Position numbers and translations under genes: made by a program
Assembly (NCBI RefSeq): GCF_034702125.1
Contig: NC_085861.1
Span: 4,361,145-4,425,144 of the forward strand
Source: Engraulis encrasicolus
Taxonomy: Eukaryota > Chordata > Actinopteri > Clupeiformes > Engraulidae
DNA length: 64,000 nt
Direction of reading: 5' to 3'
Shown here: positions 57,101 through 64,000 of the stretch, in pieces
Numbering within the stretch: position 1 is the stretch's first letter
Layout of the letters: every line of letters starts with the position of its first letter
The notes under the pieces: generated by a model
The model's database searches: none
What the model was told of the DNA's origin: nothing
Seen by the model: only the letters and a program-made list of their open reading frames with translations

Positions 57101-60016
57101 GTATGAGTCTACTGAGGTGCTTGTGTATTGGACAGGTGTATGGCGATACTGTATACTGAGGTGATTGTGTATTCCACAGGTGTATGAATCTACTATACTG
57201 AGGGAATTGTGTATTGGACAGGTGTATGAATCTATACTGAGGTGATTGTGTGTTGGACAGGTGTATGAATCTATACTGAGGTGATTGTGTGTTGGACAGG
57301 TGTATGAGTCTACTGAGGTGATTGTGTATTGGACAGGTGTATGAATCTATACTGAGGTGATTGTGTGTTGGACAGGTGTATGAGTCTATACTGAGGTGAT
57401 TGTGTATTCCACAGGTGTATGACTATACTGAGGGAATTGTGTATTGGACAGGTGTAGGAATCTATACTGAGGTGATTGTGTATTGGACAGGTGTATGAGT
57501 CTATACTGAGGTTATTGTGTATTCCACAGATGTATGACGATACTGAGGTGATTGTGTGTTGGACAGGTGATCCGGGAGGTGATCGACGTGCACTCTGAGG
57601 AGCTGTCTAAGCTGTGGCAGGAGGAGGAGCCGGAAGAGGAGCAGGAGGAGGAGCGGGAGCAGAGGGCGGCCAGAGCCTCCAGACACTCCTCCCACAGGTG
57701 GGCCTCATTTACCCTAAAGCCTCTAGTTAGGGCTTCCGTACACCGGCTCCGACAAAGTGCGGCGCACTTTTGCTTCCGACATAATTCGGACCCCCAAACC
57801 AAATTTCACACGAACATTGCATTGATAGTCAATGGGCGGCGCCGACAAAATTGAACTCGTCTCTAATTTGCTCTCCGACATCGGCCAATGTCCACGGACA
57901 TCGGCGCCAGTGTGCGTGGTTCTATTGAAAACAATGGAATCGAATTTTAGCTGAGCAGTGCTCAGCACTTTGTCGGAGCCGGTGTGCGGAAGCCCTTACT
58001 CGCTCAGCGAGTGAAGTCGATCGAATGTCTATTTGTTCAAGCGAGGCGACGAGCTTACATGCGATGCGACGTGGGCGGGATGCGAGTTGAAAATATTTTA
58101 ACTTTGAGCGAAGCGAGTAGCCAATTGGAATGCAGAGTTATTTTTTAGTTGTTAAAAAATGGGCTACAATTGTGCATGCAGACTCGTAATAGCCAAAGGC
58201 AAAATTCACAAACACTCTTTCCCATTGTATATGGTAGATGAAATGTGCCTGCCCTGCACCAATTCTGTTGTATACGAGTGTGAGATAGGCTCAATCGCAT
58301 TAGTAGTATATGTGGGCCAATTGTAATATGCATTTGGAATGATCTCGTGCGCCAACTAAAATGACTTCGCACTGCAGTCCAAATGTGGCCTCTGGGCCTG
58401 AGTTTGACATCAGTGCCCTAACGTAATGCTCCTCATGAAGACCAATATATCTGCAGAGATACACCAGCGGCGACGCGATTCAAGCGACAGAGTGTAGCAG
58501 CAAGCGATACGAGAGATTGAGGAGACTAGAGTATGTCCGTACAGGCAGAAGGCAAAGCATTCAAGCATTCCCATTGGCTGTGGTCACTGACCTCTATACA
58601 GTCATTGGCTGTCGCCGCTTGTCGCCGAACCGCGTCATAGAAAGTTGAAAAGATTTCAACTTCAAATTGTCGCGCTCGTCGCGCAAATCGCTCTAGTCTC
58701 CAGAATCGCTTTTGTCTCTCGACTCAATGCAAAGTCAATTACTTCCGTCGCTCGACTTTCTCAGATCGCCGCTGGTGTATCTCTGCGGTAATACAGTAAA
58801 GTGTTTCACTAGCTACTTGCATGTACAGGCGGGTTGTGGATGACTGCTGTGTGTGAAGATATAATTTAGTGAATGTGGAGAATATTGAGTGCCTTGGATT
58901 TTTGTTTACATTCAGGCATTCTCACCATTTCACCAAGAGTGTCAGCCTAATTAGTCACGCCCCGTGATTGGATACTCTGCAGAGTTCACCAAAGAGTATC
59001 CAATCACGGGGCGTGACTAATTAGGCTGACACTCTTGGAAGGGCGCACGCTAGAACATTTGCGAAATGGCCAATGTTTAAAATCCATCCCTGCTCGCGGT
59101 TTCTGTTCAGTAGGGCGCGGAGACGGACTGAGGAGCGGCGTTCCAGCTCCGTGGAGTCACGGCGGTCTCAGGCCAGCTCCAGAGGCAGGGAGAGGGACAG
59201 CAGCCACCGCCACGGCCACAGCTCTCGACGTAAACGCCAGCGCAGCCGAGACAGAAGCCGGGAGCACAGCCGAGAGAGAAGCCAGGAGCGCAGCCGAGAC
59301 AGAAGCCGTGAGCGCAGCCCAGAAAGAAGCCGTGAAGAAAACCAAGACCAGACCCACGTGGAGGTGAAGTTGGAGGAGCAGGAACAGCAGCAGCAGCAGC
59401 AGCAGGAGGAGGAGGAGGAGGAGGAGAAGGAGGAAGGGGAGGAGCTGGAGGAGGAGGATGGCAAGGGTACAAGGTGAGACCAGAGATCTTATAGACAGAG
59501 ATACGTCATTCTAGGTATCCACTTTATGTCGGGTTAACGCCCCCTTTAGGAGACCTTTGGTTAGGAGACCTTCGGAGTCCTGAGGTTGAGAATAAAATGG
59601 AGTCCCCTTAGCGCTGTAGATGGCGGTAGCGCACTTCTTGTGCAAATACCTCAAAAATAGAAGAAGAAGGAGGGGACAATGCCCCCTTAGGAGACCCAAC
59701 TTGACCACACTCTTTTGCATTGGGTGGACTGGGTTTTAATCCTCTTTATTAATCTACCCTCTTTGGTGAGACACTGGAGGGCCATTGCATTCAGGATGTG
59801 TTTATCAGACTATTCAGAATCAATGTTTTGCTGGCATCTGCGAGGAATTTGACTCCAGTACAAGGCAGAGACATGCATCAGTCACTCCACAACAAAGAAA
59901 AGTTTTCGTCAATGCGCTAAAGTCACATACACACGCAAACACACATGCAGACACGCATAGCCTCTCTCTATCACTTCGGCACGTCATACACAAAATTTCT
60001 TTGTCTCTCACTCGCT

Positions 60017-60051
<35 letters not shown>

Positions 60052-60956
60052 GCTCGCGCTCTCTCTCTCTCTCTCTCCGCATCCACGAGAACAAACTGTT
60101 TCGGAATATTTAGGAGCAAGACTTTTTTTAAGTTATAGTTCCGGGATGTGGGTTGAAGTTGACATGCGCATCACGGAATTGGGTGGTCCCGTTGTGCGCA
60201 CCTTGCGAGGGAGGGCTGTAATGGTCAGAAACTCAAGGCAGCAGGACCTTACAGTTCTTTAGTACAAGGTCTGCTTGTGCCGCAGAACCATTAAAGAATC
60301 ACTGTGCAGGAAATGGTCAAAAAAGGTACTGCAACTATGCTGCTCATTGAAACTGGCCTGCCTATTGCCAAATTTGATCTTTTCATGAAAGTTTACTAAG
60401 TAATAAACTAAAATTTTCCAGTAGGCCTATGGCCCAAGAGCAGTCATTTTTGCAGCTAAAAATGGCTATTTCTGGAAATTCAAAATGGCGGACCATGGAG
60501 AAGATCCCCCTTTTCATGTATGAAAAGTGCACTTTTTCCAGTCATAATGAATACTTAGAATTCGATTGTGGTGGTAAGTATTCATTAAAAAGGTAACATT
60601 AGTGAATGGGTAACGTGAGTTCTGGAAATAGCCATTTCTAGCCATTTTGGCTGTTGATGAAAAAGATAACTCAGGGCCCTAAATTAACGTCATCAAGTGT
60701 GGGCGATATGTGTTTCAATGATGCTGTTTTGTGTGTGGCTTTGTCTTGATGCAACATTTGGGAAAGAATTGAAAATATGGAGGTCAGACAGTAGATTCTT
60801 CATTCTTCTGTCGTGTTGTCCTCTTCATTATAGCCTGTCTGTCTCATTGCAAGTTTTTTGTCTTTTCTTCACAGGGACTCGCACTCCCCAGATGAACGGC
60901 GGCGGCGGCATCATCATCATAAGAAGAAGAAGAAAAAAAAGAAGAAGAAAGAGTAA
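51146..60956 (+). CDS. snrnp48: U11/U12 small nuclear ribonucleoprotein 48 kDa protein
   Basis: SNRNP48 belongs to the U11/U12 di-snRNP of the minor spliceosome and contacts the U12-type 5' splice site. Nine coding exons join in phase: 51146-51289, 51523-51636, 51749-51809, 51927-52007, 53458-53652, 56094-56215, 57567-57697, 59111-59473 and 60875-60956; 430 residues (human 339). A CHHC zinc finger lies at C54-H60-H70-C74 (CPFDPNHRIP...HKIIC). Conserved blocks are HKRALCDLTAADRLALYD, YKRRRQSYRAKNVHITKKSY and VIREVIDVHSEELSKLWQEE. The C-terminus is expanded: RS repeats, a Gln run, an acidic run, then four His and ten Lys before Glu-stop. The start ATG in GGACGATGG is the first in-frame ATG. The exon 6 donor GAG|GTCTGC is weak. 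Minisatellites duplicate splice-site regions of exons 5 and 7 and the stop-codon region. Confidence 0.96.
52508..52731. mobile_element. Palindromic MITE, copy 2
   Basis: It has the GGGTCAAAGAC and GTCTTTGACCC ends, with the same GCCTCGGCTGTCATCCATTC centre as 14086-14323. It lies in snrnp48 intron 4. Confidence 0.85.
52986..53205 (+). repeat. Full-length tRNA-derived SINE
   Basis: A tRNA-like head (CAGCCGTGGCCCTGGGACGG, GTATGTTCAAATCCC as B box) is followed by CTTGAGCAAGG and a tail with AGTGCAAGCTACGTGCAATG and AATGC/AATGT repeats. It has the layout of fish V-SINE/HAmo-type elements. Confidence 0.75.
53655..53940. repeat. AATCGAATCG-rich repeat
   Basis: GAATCGAATCGCATCG occurs in several forms, in a layout similar to fish hAT MITEs that end in CCCTAGGG. 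It directly follows the exon 5 donor of snrnp48. The boundaries are uncertain. Confidence 0.5.
53970..54345. mobile_element. MITE with GGCTTTTCCA ends
   Basis: GTGGGGCTTTTCCATC and TAGTGGAAAAGCCAC are inverted ends about 375 bp apart. The interior is GC-rich with no coding frame. It lies directly before the copy of the exon 5 end at 54346. Confidence 0.75.
54346..54372 (+). pseudogene. Partial copy of snrnp48 exon 5 end plus donor
   Basis: CTGGTGGCCAAGCTCAAGAA and AGGTGCA repeat exactly the last 22 nt of exon 5 (LVAKLKK) and its GTGCA donor at 53631-53657. The copy lies 715 bases downstream. It could instead be a long target duplication around the inserted block 53658-54345. Confidence 0.85.
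54376..55810. other. snrnp48 intron 5, gene-free, with repeated CCTGTGGTGTGAC
   Basis: No exon is seen. The motif CCTGTGGTGTGAC or a near variant (CCTGCGGTGTGAC, CCTGTGGGGTGAC) recurs five times between 54989 and 55575, always in plus orientation within AT-rich sequence. The class of repeat is unknown. Confidence 0.5.
55811..56050. mobile_element. MITE with TTAACCCATT ends (complete copy)
   Basis: TTAACCCATTGTGCC and GGACAAAATGGGTTAA are inverted ends around ACACATATACGCTACATTCA. Same family as the interrupted copy at 17233-17860. Confidence 0.85.
56425..56885. mobile_element. TIR element with telomere-like CCTAA repeats
   Basis: GTCCGGAGGCGGTATTCCG, GTACCTACGTCAC and the inverted GTGACGTAGGTACGTCCGGA mark the ends. 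The interior at 56705-56777 has irregular AACCCTAA/CCTAACC repeats like degenerate telomeric sequence. Confidence 0.65.
56997..57566 (+). repeat. Minisatellite repeating the snrnp48 exon 7 acceptor, 15 copies
   Basis: Units of about 35-45 bp read GTGTATTGGACAG|GTGTATGA then TCTATACTGAGGTGATT. Each ends in TTGGACAG or TTCCACAG like the true acceptor TTGGACAG|GTGATC at 57566/57567. I count 15 such AG sites before the real one. TACTGAG|GTGATT within each unit also resembles a donor, so each unit looks like a tiny exon with both splice signals. Confidence 0.9.
57730..57995. mobile_element. MITE with TTA target duplication (PIF/Harbinger-like)
   Basis: GGGCTTCCGTACACCGGCTC and GAGCCGGTGTGCGGAAGCCC are inverted ends; GACAAAGTGC continues the repeat. 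TTA flanks both sides. Confidence 0.85.
58453..58786. mobile_element. MITE with GCAGAGATACACCAGCGG ends
   Basis: GCAGAGATACACCAGCGGCG and CGCCGCTGGTGTATCTCTGC are perfect inverted ends. The interior is rich in CGACGC and TCGCTC motifs. Confidence 0.87.
58933..59038. repeat. Perfect 46-bp-arm hairpin upstream of snrnp48 exon 8
   Basis: CCAAGAGTGTCAGCCTAATT through GATACTCT (58933-58978) is repeated exactly inverted at 58993-59038 around a 14-base loop. It ends 72 bases before the exon 8 acceptor, in the branch-point neighbourhood. Confidence 0.95.
60020..60080. repeat. (CT)n repeats with CGCTCG
   Basis: Two CT blocks, each preceded by CACTCGCTCGCG, in the last snrnp48 intron. Confidence 0.93.
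60420..60660. repeat. Dispersed repeat, inverted relative to 12800-13045
   Basis: It contains TTTTTGCAGCTAAAAATGGC, AGTCATAATGAATACTTAG and AAAAGGTAACATTAG; a non-coding repeat in the last snrnp48 intron. Confidence 0.65.
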
Positions 60957-61060
60957 CTAAATGAGAAGAAGAAAAAGAAGAAAGAGTAACTAAAAGAGAA
61001 GAAGAAGAAGGAGAAAGAGTAACTAAAAGAGAAGGAAAAGAAGAAGAAAGTGTAACTCCT
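60957..61060 (+). repeat. Tandem copies of the snrnp48 stop-codon region
   Basis: The end of the coding sequence, AAGAAGAAAGAGTAACTAAA, is followed by further copies: AAGAAGAAAGAGTAACTAAA at about 60976, GGAGAAAGAGTAACTAAAAG at about 61010, and a diverged AAGAAGAAAGTGTAACTCC at about 61041. The Lys-run, stop and following bases are thus repeated three more times in the 3' UTR. Confidence 0.9.
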
Positions 61061-61138
61061 TTGTTGCCTCTTCACCTGTAGCTCCTCCTGTCGTTGTCTA
61101 GATGAGTTCTTTCCATTATCCAAACTCCCGTCCTCTAG

Positions 61139-61562
61139 AGTACAGTACAGTACAGTACAGTACAGTGGAGTACAGTACAGTACAGTACAGTACAGTGGAG
61201 TACAGTAGAGTGGAATAGAGTAGAGTACAGTAGAGTACAGTAGAATACAGTAGTGTAGAGTACAGTGTAATACAGTAGAGTACAGTAGAGTACAGTAGAG
61301 TACAGTAGAGTACAGTAGAGTATAGTTCAATATAGTAGAGTAGAGTACAGTACAGTAGAGTACAGTAGAGTACAGTAGAGTACAGGACAGTAGAGTACAG
61401 TAGAGTAGAATAGAGTAGAGTACAGTACAGTAGAGTACAGTACAGTAGAGTAGAGTACAGTAGAGTACAGTACAGTAGAGTACAGTAGAGTAGAGTACAG
61501 TACAGTAGAGTAGAGTAGAGTTGAGTAGGGTACAGTAGAGCGGAGTACAGTACAGTACGGTA
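61139..61562. repeat. Pentanucleotide satellite (GTACA/GTAGA)n
   Basis: More than 80 units of GTACA or GTAGA with few deviants, in the 3' flank of snrnp48. The long Tyr/Cys/Thr/Leu minus-strand frame across it is an artefact. Confidence 0.97.
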
Positions 61563-61754
61563 CCTTTATCAATCCCAAAAGAAATGAAGGTGTCTGTCTG
61601 CTTACCATAAATACATAAATACAAAACATACACACAGGCCTAATACACATTATTGTACATTGCAGTAAACATATAGCACACACTTGAATACAGCTATCAG
61701 CCTTACAGCTGTTCATACACACACACAAGCTCTTTCACACATATGCTTGTGGCC

Positions 61755-61950
61755 TTGTGAATTCAATATCTCACATAAGCGCAATTCAAATGTAATTTTC
61801 TCATTTACAGTTGGGATGGTGAATGGAGAAAAATCCCCCAAAAGTTGTTGTGGCTAGGCTAGGCAGTGGGGAAACTTTATTGTTTCTCTTAGGAGGCAGG
61901 GCGTCAGTGAAGCACGAGGCCACAATCACAGGTCGAGGACAGGAGTTAAG
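61755..61950. mobile_element. Fragment of the 44992-45288 MITE family
   Basis: AATTCAATATCTCACATAAG, AAAGTTGTTGTGGCTAGGCT and GAGGCAGGGCGTCAGTGAAG match the interior of that family; the terminal repeats are missing. Confidence 0.65.
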
Positions 61951-62453
61951 ATAATGGGAAGGACCCAATTGTTACCAGTTGCCATGATCCATTAGACAAC
62001 CACTGGTCTTTTTTATTTCTTTATTTCTTGCTTTACACGAATGTGACAAGATTTGTACAAACATGCTAACAACAAATAAAATTCTCCATTTTACGTTCAA
62101 GTTATACCATTTGTCCTTTGATTTATTTGATTTTTGTGTTCCTCCTACAAATCAGTGAAGTTAAATCTTCTCAGTTGAAATCAGCACATTGAAACTTTAA
62201 CATTTAAACATTTTAAAAAGCAAAGGTGAGGTTTTTGACCTGTCAACCTGTAGACCCTTTACTGTTTGTACACAGATGTGACGTAATCGGTCTGCGCGCA
62301 CATTGTCGGAGCAAAATCGACCATGTACTGCACATTTGTAAAGAAACTGTGTGTATGTGTTTGAGCCAACAATGTGCGCGCAGTCACTGACGACGTCACT
62401 TCTAAAGGGTCAGTTGGGTTGGTAGAGGAGGTGCCATGTCATGTGTATAGCTC

Positions 62454-62745
62454 AGTGGTTCTCAACCGTTTTTGAGCAAACGCCCCCTGGACCTCGTCAC
62501 AAGCCTCCCAACGCCCCCTGGACCTCATCACAAGCCTCCCAACGCCCCCTTGACCACATCACAAGATTGCCAACCCCCCCCCCTTATTAAAAAAAAAAAA
62601 AAATAACTAATACCCCCACTGACAACTAAGCACTGCCTCCTCTCAACTGAATCTTTCTCAAACCCCCCCCCCCCCCCCCCCCAAAGCTCCCCAACGGCCC
62701 CTGGGGGGCTGTACCACCCCTGTTGAGAAACATATTATTGCTCCT
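62454..62745. mobile_element. hAT-like MITE rich in CGCCCCCTGGACC
   Basis: CAGTGGTTCTCAACCGTTTT at the left and CTGTTGAGAAACA at the right are typical hAT tips. AACGCCCCCTGGACCTCATC is repeated three times, and A and C homopolymers lie inside. A target duplication could not be made out. Confidence 0.7.
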
Positions 62746-62874
62746 CCTAAGGGTCATCCATGGACGTGCAGACTGCCTGATGAGGTTCTCACAGACCAAA
62801 GGCTTGCAGCTTCAGTAAAACTATTTTGCACAGACGTGAAGTGTACGGATTTTTTCCCCCTTTTTTCTTTCAAG

Positions 62875-63015
62875 TCTCTTCTAACTGACGTCAGGAGGCA
62901 GGTCTCCTCCCGTTCCACATCTGGGGTCTTGGAGGAAACTGGAGCAGCTCTGTTGCTCTTTGAACCACTTCACCAGTACGCCAAACAGGTCACAAGTGCA
63001 CTCACTCACGTGTGA
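62875..63015 (+). CDS. Orphan candidate terminal exon
   Basis: A strong pyrimidine tract (TTTTTTCCCCCTTTTTTCTT) ends in TCAAG at 62874. An open frame of 46 codons follows (SLLTDVRRQVSSRSTSGVLE, ETGAALLLFEPLHQYAKQVT) and ends with TGA at 63013-63015. CAG|GTCACA at 62988/62989 could alternatively be a donor. I do not recognise the sequence and find no partner exon nearby. It may be the last exon of a gene whose other exons lie elsewhere, or an alternative end of snrnp48. Confidence 0.3.
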   Translation, partial: SLLTDVRRQVSSRSTSGVLEETGAALLLFEPLHQYAKQVTSALTHV

Positions 63016-63099
63016 TTTCTGTGCTGCTTTTTTGGTTGCAACGGTTTTTTTTTGTCCGTCTTTAATTCCAAAGTACTGTAGTTGCAATGATTATATAAA

Positions 63100-63335
63100 G
63101 TGAAAGACTTTATTTGCAAAACAGTGTGTCCACCATTTTTGACGTTTGCATTTCGTTATTGAAAATGACCTATTTGTGAATTCTTGCCATTCATATATTT
63201 TGAGAACATACTTTTTCAACCTATGTAAAATGCATTTTGAAATGAAATGCAATGGAATGGCCAATACAAAAATGTCAATTTCCCAATGTTCTACAAAATG
63301 GAGATCATGCACCTTTTTGCAAATAAACTCTCTTT
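63100..63335. mobile_element. MITE with TTTGCAAA-type ends
   Basis: TTTATTTGCAAAACAGTG and CTTTTTGCAAATAAACTC are inverted ends. The interior (ATTGAAAATGACCTATTTG, TATTTTGAGAACATACTTTT) matches the interrupted element around 4283-4412. Confidence 0.75.
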
Positions 63336-63713
63336 GCAACTGCTGCACTACGCAATTCCTTGTGACTTTTACATTTTAGGTTAGCTTTATGTCTCTGTGA
63401 GGTATTTGTTGCCGTCTTTCAGTGAAATCAAGTTTCCTGAGAACTTGTATGTGTGATGGAGTATTGACTGGACTGCAGCCATAAGCTTCTCGGATGCATT
63501 CTTACAGAACAAGTTAGGTAGTACTATTTAAATAATCTGGCAGTAATGATGATCTTTGGTCAATGGATAATGGGCTCGTTCATGAAACGTTTCAACAATA
63601 GGATCAAAGTAAAGCTCCCGTTTGACCCCCATCTCTCTTTTTCCTCACCTCCTAGTCGTTCAGTCTTCTCTGTGATTCTGGTGTGTTTGTTTTTGGGTGC
63701 ACTCAGACATTTC

Positions 63714-63815
63714 TCACCCTGGTGTGGAGACTGGCCTGCACTACAGTAGTAATCTGGCATACGGGGCCCGGTGTGGAGACTGGCATGGACTGGTAATCTG
63801 GCATACGGGGTTTTC
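63714..63815. repeat. Two-copy tandem repeat
   Basis: GGTGTGGAGACTGGC, then a few variable bases, then GTAATCTGGCATACGGGG occurs twice in succession (period about 50 bp). Confidence 0.9.
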
Positions 63816-63949
63816 CTGGTGGTCCGGCAGTCCTCAGGGGCCGATGCTGTTGTTGTTTGTTTCTTTCTTTGTGTGATCGATTATTAGTTAAGTTACTTAA
63901 GTTAGATAGGGTGGCCTATTGGTCTATCTTTGATATATATATAGAAGTG

Positions 63950-64000
63950 GGGTGCGCACATCCACAAGTAGTTGTCCAGGTGCCAGACAAAAGGTAGTAG
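63950..64000. mobile_element. Penelope-type end, cut by the window edge
   Basis: GGGGTGCGCACATCCACAAG and GTGCCAGACAAAAGG resemble the start of the foldback at 49481 (GGGTGCAGACATCC, GTGCCAGACAAAA). The element continues outside the window. Confidence 0.55.

Noticed and set aside
59107..59472. Minus-strand frame rich in Pro/Ala/Cys across snrnp48 exon 8
   Set aside because: It is the antisense shadow of the RS and Glu-rich coding sequence.
60917..61633. Long minus-strand open frame of Tyr/Cys/Thr/Leu repeats
   Set aside because: It is an artefact of the GTACA/GTAGA satellite, which lacks stops in that frame.

Overview
The window is vertebrate nuclear DNA, almost certainly from a ray-finned (teleost) fish. 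Its genes are split by GT-AG introns. Their products match sorcin, Mis18-alpha and the U11/U12 snRNP 48 kDa protein. Introns and spacers are packed with fish-type hAT, Tc1/mariner, Penelope-like and MITE elements, tRNA-derived SINE tails and very long (CA)n/(GA)n tracts. No prokaryotic features, CRISPR arrays or operons are present.

Layout. 1-5 kb: a plus-strand nfatc2ip-like locus that looks broken, invaded by a palindromic Tc1 derivative, then a fragment of an unrecognised multicopy gene. 5.4-11.1 kb: MITEs, a cluster of ACGTC motifs, and two almost identical 2.2-kb TIR elements 37 bp apart. 11.1-14.4 kb: repeats. 14.4-28.2 kb: sri (sorcin), minus strand, seven coding exons, 195 codons. 30.9-36.3 kb: an unrecognised plus-strand gene with an acidic, Cys-rich product; a 5.0-kb Sola-like transposon (36.2-41.3 kb) sits nine bases before its ancestral stop codon. 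42.6-44.0 kb: a foldback Penelope-like element with a GIY-YIG ORF. 45.9-50.4 kb: mis18a, minus strand, five coding exons, 204 codons. 50.4-51.1 kb: a GC-rich spacer that could serve as a divergent promoter. 51.1-61.0 kb: snrnp48, plus strand, nine coding exons, 430 codons. 61-64 kb: a satellite, repeats and one orphan exon candidate.

The genes do not form one pathway. Sorcin is a calcium sensor, Mis18-alpha acts in centromere licensing, and SNRNP48 recognises U12-type 5' splice sites. All exon phases in sri, mis18a and snrnp48 close exactly, so I regard these models as firm.

The most striking pattern is that small exon pieces carrying a splice site have been copied into the adjoining introns in four different genes. 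Examples are the end of mis18a exon 1 plus its GTGAGT donor (20 extra copies in tandem), mis18a exons 3 and 4, sri exons 2, 3 and 5, snrnp48 exon 5, the acceptor side of snrnp48 exon 7 (15 AG sites upstream of the real one), and the donor of the unrecognised gene's exon 1. A second pattern is a CTGANGA-hairpin-GAAACGT motif with a covarying hairpin in Penelope-type foldbacks, which resembles a hammerhead-ribozyme core.

Gene-free stretches not listed separately hold only low-complexity or dispersed repeat sequence in which I see no coding exon.
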